A DNA stretch of 64,000 nucleotides from Patiria pectinifera (Eukaryota > Echinodermata > Asteroidea > Valvatida > Asterinidae), in assembly GCA_029964075.1 (NCBI GenBank), contig CM057133.1, positions 11,556,699-11,620,698 of the forward strand. Reading direction: 5' to 3'. Position numbers and translations under genes: made by a program. The notes beneath the pieces are model-generated. The model was not told the DNA's origin, did no database searches, and saw only the letters and a list, made by a program, of their open reading frames with translations. Within the stretch, counting starts at the first letter, position 1. Every line of letters starts with the position of its first letter. Shown here in pieces: positions 10,738 to 21,929 of the stretch.

Positions 10738-13700
10738 TTAATTCCTCACAGCGCGTTTTTGGAGATCTTTGCTGGCAACTTGGGCAGCATTGCGTCCCGG
10801 CGCACCAGTCACACCTCCTCCTGTAGATCACAAGGGGAGAAAAGGCAAGAACAAAACAAATAAATGACAAAACTGACACTGGTTGGCAATAATGATAATA
10901 AATGCGGTGCTTATATAGCGCTTTACACAGAGGTCTCAAAGCGCTTCACAATTATACCCCTGTTCATCAGGCCATGAGACCAACCCAGCAGCTTGAGATC
11001 ATCAAATTCTGGTGTCTGCCTTCACAGGTACCCATTTATACTCCTGGGTGGAACGAGGCAATTGTAGTAAAGTGTCTTGCCTAAGAACACAAGCACCATG
11101 TTCCCTGTTAGGGTTTGAACCCACTTGCCAGTGCTGCAAGCAGTGTTGCAGTCATATATCGATTACAAATCTACCACAAGTCCAAGATGTTATAAACGGA
11201 CTAATCCATTAAGCCACACCCCTTGATGTTTTGACCAATCACAGGTGTGACATGCGTGATTTATGTCTGACAAAAAGTCCAACATGACTGCACTCGTGTA
11301 TAACGTGCAAGGCTGCACCATTCATTGTTGCTTTGTAGTGGTGCACATGTTGCAAAAGTGCCAAGTGGGCGTGGTCTTATGGATCATGGGTCTATTATGT
11401 TAATCACCTGGGTGGGCTCCACTGCCGCACAGATACAAGCCCTGTATCGGAGACCGGTAACTCGCACATGAGGGAACCGGTCGAGCAAAGTAGAGCTGAT
11501 CCAATGACATTGCTCCATGGAAGATGTTCTGTTAAGTAGAATATAACGGTATGATCAAACGGCCACTTCAAAATTCCACCTGTGCATGTGCACATTGCAG
11601 ATTTGCTGATTTTATTTTACTATGCAGCACAAAATTATACCTAAGCCATTGGGGGCAATTAGAATTTGCAATCTGCAATTTTTCTTGCAATTAAAAAAAG
11701 AAGATTGCGTACAAAAAATTGAGCGTACATAAAAATGCATCACATTTTGCGATCAAAAAGATTGGGTTTTTCTGGAATTCAGAACTATATAAGAAATAAC
11801 GACTGGGGTCATCTTCTGCAATCCTGCAAAAATACTTCATTTTGGTGGATCTTTAAAAAATCTTGGAGGTTAATAGCTTTTAAATCTTTCTGTAAGGAAT
11901 ATTTGGAATGATAATTTAAAATGTCTCACCCCTCCTGTCAGTCCAAATATCCTCTCCAGGTCAGGCGGTGGAAGAATGTCTCTGCCGACTACGCTAGACT
12001 TGAAGCCCGGGCAGTAGTCTTCAACGTTGTCAAAAACTGTTTGCGACAAATCGAAAGTGTCACGATTAGTGAAAAAAAAAACAAAATTAACAATATTTTT
12101 CCTAGTTAAAGAGATAGTTAGAAAGCTGTGTTGTAGTCGTGGGACTACTATGGATCACAAATACATCAAAAGTCAAGTCATAATTACGGCATAAACAATT
12201 TAAAAAAAAAACAAGGTAAAACTTCATTTGAATATCCTTTGAGCTACAGTCCCGGCCAAAATGGTTGGGACACTTCCTTAGCCTGCCACGGTCGACCACT
12301 CCCCCGCTCTCCCGGTCAATGTTGTTCTCTCCAGCTGATGGAGCACATACCGCGTCATGAGAGACAACATTGAGGGGGCCCAGTAAGATTTGGCCACTAT
12401 TGTAGCTTGTGTGGACTGGATATGACTTGTGATTAGCTTGCAATGGACTTGTGATAAGTCGTGATCAATCACATACACCCTAAATCTTTCCAAAAGGGGA
12501 AAAAATGTCCGGACAAAAACAAAAGTCAGGAGAAAAAAGAGGGGGAAACAGAATATATTCCTGTCAAACACCAAAACATATTACTGCCCCGGCCCAGCTG
12601 AAACTCACCCAAATCTGCATATTCATTTTTCTTCTGTTCGTCCCACTGTTTTCCATTTGCCAGGTGGTATGGGGTGTACTGGGTAAAAAGCGTAACGACA
12701 TGGCACCCCTCGGGGGCAATGGTACGATCCATGGAGGACGGTATGGTCATTTCAATCATCGGCCGATGGTAGATTTCACCCCGGGTGCAGGGCTCGTACG
12801 AGTCGTTGATCAGGTCCATACTCTCGCAGTTCAAATGGATGGTGGCCGTGTGATGGGCACCGGTCTCTTGTGACGACAGGTTTGGATTCGCTGCGAAATT
12901 TGGCAGTCGGTCTACAGCCACTGAGGTAAACAAAAAAAAATAAAGGAAAACAATGATTTATTTATTTGTTGGTGGTAGACTGGGGTAAAAAAGCAACAAT
13001 TGTGACCACGTTGATTTGAAAATCCCCTTGGTCATATTTGGAATGGTTTTGAAAATGGTCTCTAAACGTGTACATTAAGAAAAGACAATTGTCATATTTG
13101 TAAAATAATAAGTGTTAATTGCTCGATGTAAGAAAAGTTAAACTATTGCTGAAATGAACAAGAAATGACAATACAGGGTGAGTACAAAAAAAGTGACCTG
13201 GATAAACGTTTTTTTTTAAAGCAACAAGAACATTTTCCAGCTGAAAAAAAATAAACAAAATTGCTTGGAAGACCTGTGATCGACTTGTGATAGGTTTATG
13301 ATAGGCTTGTGATGACTTGTGACTACAACACTGTTTATCAGAGAAACGGAAGTTAAAGCACTTTATCTAATAATGGACCTTTCAGAAAAAAGTTCAGAAT
13401 TTAGCTGGTACTGCACGCCTGGCCATCAAAAGCAAGCAGTCGACAATTTCACAAAAGTGTTATTTCAGAGAAAGGAACTAAATCTTACCATTTATTTTGG
13501 TGACAGGGGAAGTGTAATCGATGGCCTGGACCTCCTCAATGAATTCCTTTGGTAGAGCCTCCCGAGGGGTCAAGTTGAGGTAGGTGATTCTGGCCGTAGC
13601 GTTGGACAGCACCATCTTACTGCGTACTTCAGTCCCGTCCTCTAAGACAACTCCACAGGCCCTCTGCTCTGAATCCAAGAGCACTGTACTCACAGGCTAA

Positions 13701-16700
13701 AAGCACAAGCACAAAGTGTGGTTCAGCTCTTTTACATTTACCCATGGAGGAATAAATTCCTCCATGATTTACCCAATAATCTTTAAAGGGATTGGGGGAA
13801 ATATCATCCCTCTTCCACTTTTTCCCCAGGTATCATCCCAGCATTAGTTTTTCTGTGCCGTATTCAACCCCTTGATTTCCTCACTCTTGCCAAAGTCCAA
13901 CACCACATGGTAAACTCAACGCCAAACTGTTGGATTCTATGCCTGACCCCAAGTAGAGCATAATCATTTAACCAAGTGCAGTCCTCATGTAGGGTACAGG
14001 AACCCTCCGCTCTTAAATGGTACTGCCCCAGCACAGTGGACAGAGGGCGGACTAGTATACAAATATAACATGGTTAGAGGGTGGACAGTCGATATTCGCT
14101 CCCCGAGGTATTGAAAGTTGACAAACTAGTTCCTGAGGCGAAGCCGAGGGAACTAGTTTGTCAACTTCCAATACCGAGGGGAGCTAATATCGACTGTCCA
14201 CCCGAAATAAACCATGTTATATTTGTTTTACTATACCTCATATATATTCAGTTGCCGAATTTTGTTTTATTATTATGCACCTAAAATAAATTCGGGGAAA
14301 CTTGTACATCTCACCAAAAAATTCAACTTCAATTACTAGTTCGGTTCGTTTGCAATATAATACAGTTACTACAGTTGTAAATACAAATGTTTGCAATGTG
14401 AACAACTTTCTTTTGTACAGGAGACATCTTTACACGGTCTATAAATTTTCTCCAGTACGGCATCATTGAGCTCTGGAAATTAACATTTACGCGAACCATG
14501 CAACCATGCAGCTCTCCTGGGCGATGTTCGCGCGTGCGTTCTGCACCCGTGCGACAGTTCCTCGATTGCTCTGTAAAGCGCATGCGTAGTAGACTGTCGC
14601 ACGGGTAACCCATGCGACAGTCTACTACGCATGCGTATTTACAATGTGCGTGAATCCTCGCGCGCGCGTTTGGTAAACAGCAAGAATAACATCTGGCACG
14701 TGATGGTGAATTGACCAGTGAACGTTCGGCTCTCGATCATGAATATGTATGAGGTATAGTAATGTTGGCTAAACCCCTTCCCAAACCATGTGGTAAACTC
14801 AACACCAAAACTGTTGGCCTCTAATATGGTGGTGTGCCTGACCCCAGTTAAAGCATAATCACTTTACTAATAAGTGCAGTCCTCATGTAGGGTACAGGGA
14901 CCCTTGGCTCTTACTTGGTACTGCCCAGCCCAGTGGACAGAAGGCTGACTAGTACATGCACAGTCATGTACAATGCCACACATGCTGAACCTGTTGTCCT
15001 CTGCTGTAGCTCACACACAGTTAAAGTTAAAGGGGCAGTCGCTACAGTGTGAAAGAATTATTTTAATAAAATTATGTGATTTTTTTCCGTATATGGTTTA
15101 CAATGGAAGTCCAGTGGATATGCCAGTATTTCTTTTGGGGGCACTGACAATATGGCTGGGAATTGATAAGCCTTGGTGGAGGTTTGCGATCTCTGAGTGC
15201 TTTCTAGTTTCTGTTCTGTTTCTCATTGAGAGGAAAATCAGTGGCCCTAAAGGAAGATTTGTGACCTCCTGAGCACATTTGATGATACCTTTTCAGTCAA
15301 GATGGTAGCTCCATGGGCCTGGGCAGCATTGGCAATGCTCCTTGAGACTGCTCCCATGCCCCCCTCGGCAAACGCCCATGCATGCTTGACTCCCTCAATC
15401 TCCCCCATCACATGGTGAAGTAGCACGTACCTGTTAACGCAAGCCCAACTGTATTAATAGTGCTGCAATCAAGTCCATCACAAGTCATCACAAGTCATCA
15501 CAAGTCATCACAAGCCATCACAAGCCATCACAAGTCAATCACAAGTCAATCACAAGTCAATCACAAGTCAATCACAAGTCAATCACAAGTCAATCACAAG
15601 TCAATCACAAGTCAATCACAAGTCAATCACAAGTCAATCACAAGTCATCACAAGTCATCACAAGTCATCACAAGTCATTCACAAGTCAATCACAAGTCAA
15701 TCACAAGTCAATCACAAGTCAATCACAAGTCAATCACAAGTCAATCACAAGTCAATCACAAGTCAATCACAAGTCAATCACAAGTCAATCACAAGTCAAT
15801 CACAAGTCAATCACAAGTCAATCACAAGTCCATCACAAGTCCATCACAAGTCCATCACAAGTCCATCACAAGTCCATCACAAGTCCATCACAAGTCCATC
15901 ACAAGTCATCACAAGTCATCACAAGTCATCACAGGTCAATCACAAGTCAATCACAAGTCAATCACAAGCCATCGCAAGTCATCGCAAGTCATCGCAAGTC
16001 ATCGCAAGTCAATCACAAGTCATCACAAGTCATCACAAGTCGTCCAGTCTCAAGTCACAAGATATTAAACAAATGTGACAAAGGCATTCCTTTGTTATTG
16101 TTCATCCCCGCTTGCTTGTGACTGGACTTGTGAAAGGACTTGTGACACATTTGTGACTGGACTTGTGATTTATTTGTGAGCTCGATGGACGACAACACTA
16201 TTTTACTAAACTGCTGTGACCCGGGTTCGAAACCCGCCTGGGCCAATATGTGGATTGGGTTTTCAGTCCCTGCCCGATTCTGTGGTTTTCCCCAGAATAT
16301 TCTACTGGGCTTTTCCTCCCACCTCTAAAACTGTAACTTCTTCTCATTATCTTCTCTCCATAGGTTTCTTCAGGCTTGCGAGCTACAGTGCCTAGGGTGC
16401 TTTTGAGGAATCTTTGGTTTCATTACCAGAAATGATTAATAATAATAATAATAATAATAATATTTTTCTTGATAAAACTCAACAAAACAATGGTAAATTC
16501 CCATTTTAGGTCCAATGCGAACAGCCCCAAGGCTAACAAAAACAGAATCTGTCCAATAAATCTGTCCAGGTCAATTTTTCAAGACGATATATCCAGTGTG
16601 GAAAGAGCAAGTCGGTAACCACCGTCTTGATTAATATGTCACCCTTGTCAAAAGTCAACATTGGTAACATTTAACCATCGTCTCGGTACAAAACTATTAT

Positions 16701-19700
16701 CACATGTTCGAGTTTGTTAGCAGGTTTTAAAAACTGGTTTTTTAGTGTTGATTTGTCAACACATTTTTAAAATTCTTTTTAAATGAGAGGGGGGGGGGGG
16801 GGGGAGAAGAAAGGAGGCACACCGGAACCCCTTTCACGGATACAGAAGATGTTTCCAGGTTCTTACCCACTACCCGGTGTTTGGGACGACACCATGGCAC
16901 CAGTGGTGCAGTCAGTTGCTAGTATGGCCTTCAAGGGTTCTGACTCAAACCAGCGATCTAAGATCTAAATAGTAACAGAGCCTGCTATTAAAGACTTCTG
17001 ACAATGAGTGGAAAACATACAAGAATACCACATGCTCAAATTGGATATGAGATTGGGATTTTTAGCTGCAGACAGCATCTCAACAAATTGTCATGTCTCT
17101 CTGTTAATTAGTTAGTTAGTGACAAACGTTCCAGTGACGGCCTTGCATGGGTATAAATCAACTCATGCCTCAGGCCCTCTTTTGTGTCACGTTAATGGGT
17201 CTCCACTGACCGCCTACCAACTTACTGCAGTCCTGAAAAAAACAACCCTGGCTTTCTGTGGGAGGGGAGAGTTGCTTTATCGAGGTCACTCATTTCGCAT
17301 TGGGGCTGCCACTACTGCATACAAATTGGGTGTTCCACCAGCTGATGTTCAACAAATAGGAAATCCTTTATTTTTAACGACAGTCTGAGTCATCACCAGG
17401 TGGGTAATTGTACATTATAAGAATATAATGCATGATCATTTCCAGCTTTGCTCTAACACATACCTTAGCCATGGGTGCTGTCATCAGCTCATAGAAAGTT
17501 GGAAGGTTCTTGCCCAGCTGGGAACCTAATCAAGAAATGAGATAGTAAGCAAATATTGACTGCTTGGAGTGGTATAGTAAAACTAGAGTACTGAGGTGAT
17601 CAATGGAGTGATCACATTAGCCATGGGTGCTGTCATCAGCTCATAGAGCATTGGAAGGTTCTTGCCCAGCTGGGAACTTAATCAAGAAATGAGATAGTAA
17701 ACACATATTGACTGCTTGGAATGGTATATAGTAAAACTAGAGAACTGAGGTGATCAAGGGAGTGATCATATCACCTGGCCAAAAGTCCTGCAGTGGATTT
17801 GTGAAACAGTGCGTGAAACTTACGCCGTGCAGAGGACTTACCCTACAAATTTGTTGCGCAGCCGTGCAATAAGCTTACAATCGATTTCACAGCACTTGGC
17901 TCAGTTCCCTGCAAAACGTTTTAAAAAGTTTAAACATCTTGGGCGAGGATAAAAATCCAGCATTTTCGAAGGCTGTTTGAGTAAGATTTTTTTCGTTCAC
18001 GAAACAGTCGTTGAATCAGCTCCGCCCAGAAAATCGGCTGCTCCTCTAATTGGTCAATGCACACAGTTTGAATGACAGGCAGGATCAAGGGTCTCGGTTG
18101 TAAAAACAATTAGTACAACAACTCACCAGTCTTTAAGAGTGTTTTGACTGCAGGCCAACTGTCGAGTCTTTCTTTGATCGATCCCTTGCCAAGAACAGAT
18201 AGATCCACTGGGCTGCTATCTAGCAGAGGCCCAATAGCCACACCAATTTCCTCGATCAATTTGGTGTAAACGAAATAATTCTAATATAGAAACAAAATGT
18301 TCTTTTAGATTATCTATTCTTGAAATTTGAAATTCCATATTTGAAATATTCACTACTGAAAGAAGCAACATTGATATTAAATTAGTAAATTACCCCCCCC
18401 CCTTCAACCCCCCAAAACGTTTCAATATTCACAAAGAAATTACAGACAAAACCAGCGGAGGAAAAAACTAATTAGAAAAATGCATATTTTCCAAAGAATT
18501 CAAGTTAAGAATAGGAGAATTGATACTTAAGTTTGGTTTAAGCATACTTTCAACAGTTAATGTATTAGGTTTTACAACTTCAATGGACAAGAGATTTGGC
18601 ATGATAACTTAATGAAAATAGCAGTAAAATAGCAAATCTATATTAAACAAATTGTTATAAACGAATAAAGGCGCCAAATGTTACATTTCAACAAATGTTT
18701 GTTTTATTATTGAAAAAGTTTTTAACAATCAGAAGAACTAGACTGTTACTTGGAAGGCTAGTCACACTTGCCTCAATGTGAAAGGTTTTAAAATTCACAA
18801 TTAAAACAGATTTCACACCCAAATATACAAGGATTAATGTAAGCACCTGTACTACATTGTATTACATTGTAATACATTGTATTACATTGTGTTACATTGT
18901 ACCAGCTTGTATTACATTGTGCTCATTCACTGAAGGATCAACAAAACTATAGAGTGATTTTGGATGTTGCAATGAGTGATAGGCTGGGGGGAGTTCAGGT
19001 TCTACAGTGAATAAAGGGCGAAATGCTTATAATTTTGCAGATACACATGTGGAAGTGCATGCTGCGACCTCACAATTACACATTTATTGGTTACAGCAAA
19101 ACTAATAAATGGTTCTCTCAACTCAGTTATGTACACACCTTGGCATCTTTCTCTGAGAACTGTGCAATCTGGTTGTACGTATCCTCCGCATCATTGCTGA
19201 GAAGCAGCGACCGTGGACGGCCACTTTGTCCTGTTTCTTCACGGAGTGGAGCATATGCACTGCCTGGTCTAAAGTAGACTTTCAGACCATGTTTCTGTCA
19301 GCAAAATTCAAATATGATTTAAATCCGGTCCAAATATGGCTAAGGGCCTGAGGGGAAATTTGTCTTTTCTTAAGAATCACACCATGAAGTTGTAAGAACA
19401 TCTTGAAGATGTTTATAACAGCATCTCTGACCCATGGTTCAAATCTAAAAAGATCAGAATGTTTTTAGGTCGTCAGCAGATAACATACTCACTTGGAGTT
19501 CTAGATCTTTGTGAATATCTGGACGCAGCAAACTCAGCACATATGAACATCTCGAAAACTTGAACCCTGCAATTCAAAAAGATAATGAGACATTTTTGCT
19601 GTTTATGTTGTTTCATTATTAGGCTGATGAATGTCTTGAGAAGCTACGTTACCAAAAATCAGCCCCTTCCCATTTCCTTGCTGGACCAGTTTACATGTTA

Positions 19701-20633
19701 AGTACCTGGCACTATCTCTTCGGTAACTGCAGCACCTCCTATGACGTGTCTTCTCTCCAAGACGAGGGTCTTGAGCCCTGCTTTCTGAAGGTAGGCTGCC
19801 TGAGAGGGGAAAAAAAAGAAAGGTGAAATTGTAAATGAAGTAAGTGTCAGAAGGCATTGCAGGGATGGGTCGGGTGGGGCTCTGAAAGTTAGCTATGCCC
19901 CTCTTTCAGATCACTTGTCTTTTTTTTACAAAAAGTTTTGGAAATGTTTTTGGGGGAAAATGAAAATTTTAGGGTGGGAGCTGAAAACACTTGTAACAAA
20001 AATAAAGGCTTTCTGCAAACACAAATTTTGTAAACCCAGACCCATTCTGGTTGTGCAAAAGTAGGCGGAACCCCCGAGTAATGAAAAAAATATATATGGG
20101 GTGGACACCTTGTGTGGGGCCGATACAAGAAAAACCAAACTTTGATTTGAAAGAAACACACAGCAGTTTGACTTTAAAACAGTTAGAATGGAATCTGACT
20201 GTTGCGCTCAAGAGTGATTCTAGAGGGCAGTCACTGGAAAATTAAACAAAAAAAACATTCAGTTCCCAGGACGAAACAAAAAGCTTTTCTGTCAACCGGA
20301 GTTGCTCTCAACACTTGTTTCGGGACATCCATTTATCGAGGAGATTACCCAGTGTTAAACAGAAGAGACGCAGAAGTTTAGCGTGATTCTGGAATGTCAG
20401 TCTGAAGCAGGTGTCGGGTAATTTTACCACTTTCTTACCGCGGTCAGTCCATTGTGGCCGGCCCCTATAATGACAGCATCATATTCTTGAGTGAGGGGGT
20501 CTTTTCCCTCGGCGCGGAGATGCACCCCTGATGTGCTGAGAAGTCGTGCTGTCACATGACCACTGCTGCGTCCAATCAAAGGCTGGCATATCCTCTGGAC
20601 TGCTGACTTTATTGTGACTGGCAGACGAAACAT
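10738..20633 (-). CDS. PYROXD2: PYROXD2 paralogue B (complete)
   Basis: Complete second copy. Exons in transcript order: 20633-20439, 19799-19706, 19566-19493, 19294-19139, 18280-18127, 17525-17464, 16964-16867, 15430-15289, 13696-13489, 12920-12609, 12036-11930, 11528-11408, 10820-10738. All are GT-AG; the sum is 1806 bases, i.e. 601 residues plus TAA, against about 580 in human from memory. The first eleven exons have exactly the same lengths as in copy A; exon 12 is one codon longer. It carries [12 protein letters not shown] near residue 55, [14 protein letters not shown], the [15 protein letters not shown] block and the C-terminal [11 protein letters not shown]. The N-terminus [14 protein letters not shown] is a good mitochondrial presequence candidate. 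Most exons differ clearly from copy A, but exon 9 is nearly identical. Intron 7 carries an 11-bp minisatellite and intron 6 a recombinase fragment. Confidence 0.95.
10880..11220 (-). mobile_element. tRNA-derived SINE
   Basis: On the minus strand it begins with an A-box-like GTGGCTTAATGGATTAGTC and has a B-box-like GGGTTCAAACCC. The body includes AAGACACTTTACTACAATTG and CCCAGGAGTATAAATGGGTA, and the 3' part includes AAGCGCTATATAAGC ending in an AT-rich tail. The block CCCAGGAGTATAAATGGGTA recurs in the plus-strand element at 53835, so they share a family. It lies in the 3' intron of PYROXD2-B. Confidence 0.75.
12400..12470. repeat. Short ACTTGTGAT minisatellite block
   Basis: A few degenerate copies of the 10-11 base ACTTGTGAT motif lie next to PYROXD2-B exon 10, with an AGCTGTGTTGTAGTC motif 300 bases to the left. 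It is the same family as the large array at 15.47 kb, here in the opposite orientation. Confidence 0.5.
13260..13332. repeat. Short ACTTGTGAT array ending in GACTACAACACT
   Basis: About six degenerate copies of the CTTGTGAT unit end precisely in GACTACAACACT (13321-13332), the terminal motif shared with arrays at 33.8 and 49.7 kb. Confidence 0.6.
14055..14236. repeat. 182-bp foldback element
   Basis: Long inverted arms start at GTATAC..CAAATATAACATGG, include GGTGGACAGTCGATATTCG and TTGACAAACTAGTTCC, and turn around a short GC-rich loop near 14140. The whole unit could form a long hairpin. There is no internal open frame. Confidence 0.8.
14580..14634. repeat. Perfect 22-bp-arm hairpin
   Basis: The arms 14580-14601 and 14613-14634 are exact reverse complements (GCATGCGTAGTAGACTGTCG and so on) around an 11-base loop. 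It is CpG-rich compared with its AT-rich surroundings and lies within the nested insertion. Confidence 0.85.
15468..16066. repeat. 10/11-bp TCACAAGTC minisatellite
   Basis: About 55 head-to-tail copies occur in blocks of three variants: TCACAAGTCA (10 bp), TCACAAGTCAA (11 bp) and TCACAAGTCCA (11 bp), with a few GCAAGTC variants near the right end. Variant copies are clustered, as expected from local unit amplification. It starts after a GTGCTGCAATCAAGTC stretch, related to the family terminal motif, and lies in intron 7 of PYROXD2-B. Because the unit has no stop codon it gives a long repetitive open frame of no coding value. Confidence 0.95.
16205..16465 (+). mobile_element. SINE-like element with (AAT)n tail
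   Basis: Starts with a B-box-type GACCCGGGTTCGAAACCCG, followed by GTGGTTTTCCCCAGAATATT and TTTTCCTCCCACCTC blocks, and ends in ATGATTAATAATAATAAT. The structure of a tRNA-like head, a body and a simple-repeat tail fits a SINE. The A-box part is truncated. Confidence 0.6.
17110..17390 (+). pseudogene. Tyrosine recombinase fragment (DIRS/YR-type element)
   Basis: The plus-strand frame contains [20 protein letters not shown] followed by ADVQQIG. This matches the conserved H-x-x-R box of tyrosine recombinases carried by DIRS-like elements and of many integrase-like genes in invertebrate genomes. Only about 85 residues remain, without the N-terminal Arg box, the final Tyr or flanking element genes. 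It lies in intron 6 of PYROXD2-B on the opposite strand and is a dead fragment of a mobile element, not a host exon. Confidence 0.75.
17460..17770 (-). pseudogene. Tandem duplication of PYROXD2-B exon 6, second copy decayed
   Basis: Two ~155-base units lie side by side, 17460-17613 with the functional exon at 17464-17525 and 17614-17770. They are nearly identical through exon and flank. In the second unit the donor after GCTAA is gone (GCTAATGTG instead of GCTAAGGTA), and the acceptor TTAG|GTTCC has become TTAAGTTCC, so the second exon cannot be spliced in the same way. It is read as a recent, non-functional tandem exon duplication located just upstream of the real exon in the transcript. Confidence 0.85.
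18849..18920. repeat. TATTACATTG minisatellite
   Basis: Seven to eight copies of a 10-base TATTACATTG unit with small variations, in PYROXD2-B intron 4. Confidence 0.85.
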
Positions 20634-21850
20634 GGCTATTATAGAATTATAGAAAGTAGTATTAACAAGACTCAATTGAATGGAGCCTACTGATAATTGT
20701 GTCTCAATAAATATTCCACTTCCTCCAGAAATAAAAAAGTACAGTGGCGGTGCATGACCCATGACCTCAAGAAAAATCTAGCTGTCATTTCGGACAAACT
20801 CTCTCCAAATTTCCTCTGAAAATTACAGGATACTCGACTTCCAGAGGAATGGAATACACAGCCTCGATCTATATCAAACATCAAGTAAAAAAAAAGTCTA
20901 GATTTCAAACTTAGGAAACACAACTTTTCTGGGAAATAATAGTGTTGTAACAAGATTTCATTTTATTATTGTTCCAACTGCACCTTTAAACTATAAAGAG
21001 AGTGCTTTGGCCACAGTAATCCATACACCTGTTCTTAAGTCAGATTAATGCCACAAAAATATTTCAGAGCTTATCGTTACTTTTTCAACTTAACCTACTT
21101 CAAACCACAATAGAAAGTATTTAGGCTGCAGTCAAACCACAGATGGAGCTCTCATTGTAGTCTTTAATGTTTACTCTCACACTGCTAGGGATATAAGTTC
21201 CTTGCCCCCATATACCTCTGTACTTAGTGTTTATGCAAATATCTCCAAGTAAGAAAGACACACTGCATTATAGTATTCCTAATCTTGAAATTCCTATATA
21301 TGCATATTTTGACCCAGCACTATAACCCCTCTGAAAGCCCAGTAGGGTATGGACTTGCGACTGGGGCATGGTGGTGGATGGTGGTGTGCATTTTAGTTCC
21401 TTATTTTCTAAGTTCCTGTACAAGTATGGCTGAAGGTGGAAGCTTAGTCTGGCCTTGCTTATGTGCAAGACACTGTGTTAATACTTTGCACCATCACCAC
21501 CACCATTACTTTACACCAAAGGGTTCAGTGGTCTGCATATTCTTGTGAGTATGTTCCAATTTTTTGTAGTAGTTTTCCCATTGCCTATACGGTGTCCATC
21601 GTAGTGGTCCGCAGTCTGAGTTCTTAGCTCTGCCAGTAACTAGCCATTTAAAATATATTATTCATATTTGTATGCTCTCCCCTGGTCAATTATTTTGTAA
21701 GCGAAGAAGCTTACATTTCAGTTATTTCTATTTTCTGATATTACACATAATTGTCCCTTTGTTATTTTGTGATCAACATCCATGTATTTTTGATTAATAG
21801 TTAATTTCCCCCCCCCCCCCTCCCCCTCTGACTGTTGGCCTCTTTGGGTC
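20634..21850. other. Upstream of PYROXD2-B, nothing certain
   Basis: A TAATAG acceptor lies just before the start codon of copy B, which may indicate a 5' UTR intron as in copy A, but no matching donor exon was found. The rest is AT-rich with a CACCATCACCACCACCATTAC simple stretch near 21490 and no recognisable gene. Confidence 0.35.
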
Positions 21851-21929
21851 GCCGTTACAGTATTCATGGCTTGGTGTGAAAATACAGTACAGAGAAAGTT
21901 CCACTTTTTGTTTGAGATACTTGTTGATG

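Larger units (their letters stand above)
13901..14955. repeat. 155-170 bp direct repeats flanking a nested foldback insertion
   Basis: 13901-14056 and 14784-14955 are direct copies of one another: both start near CATGGTAAACTCAAC, run through GTGCAGTCCTCATGTAGGG and end in GACTAGTA. Between them are a foldback (14055-14236), a second inverted pair whose arms read CTATACCTCATAYATATTCA (14231-14250 and 14737-14756) and a perfect hairpin. This looks like a duplicated intronic segment interrupted by one or more inverted-repeat elements, in PYROXD2-B intron 8. Confidence 0.75.

Noticed and set aside
12505-12873. 122-codon plus-strand frame
   Set aside because: Antisense shadow of PYROXD2-B exon 10.
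12127-13332. A single terminal-motif element from 12127 to 13332
   Set aside because: It would enclose a conserved PYROXD2 exon; the two motifs more likely belong to separate small elements.
15468-16066. Possible CRISPR-like array
   Set aside because: Units are 10-11 bases with no spacers, in a eukaryotic intron.
15460-16068. 202-codon open frame (Ser/Gln/Val/His repeats)
   Set aside because: It is a by-product of the stop-free 10/11-bp minisatellite inside an intron on the opposite strand; a 33-base period makes any frame repeat every 11 residues.
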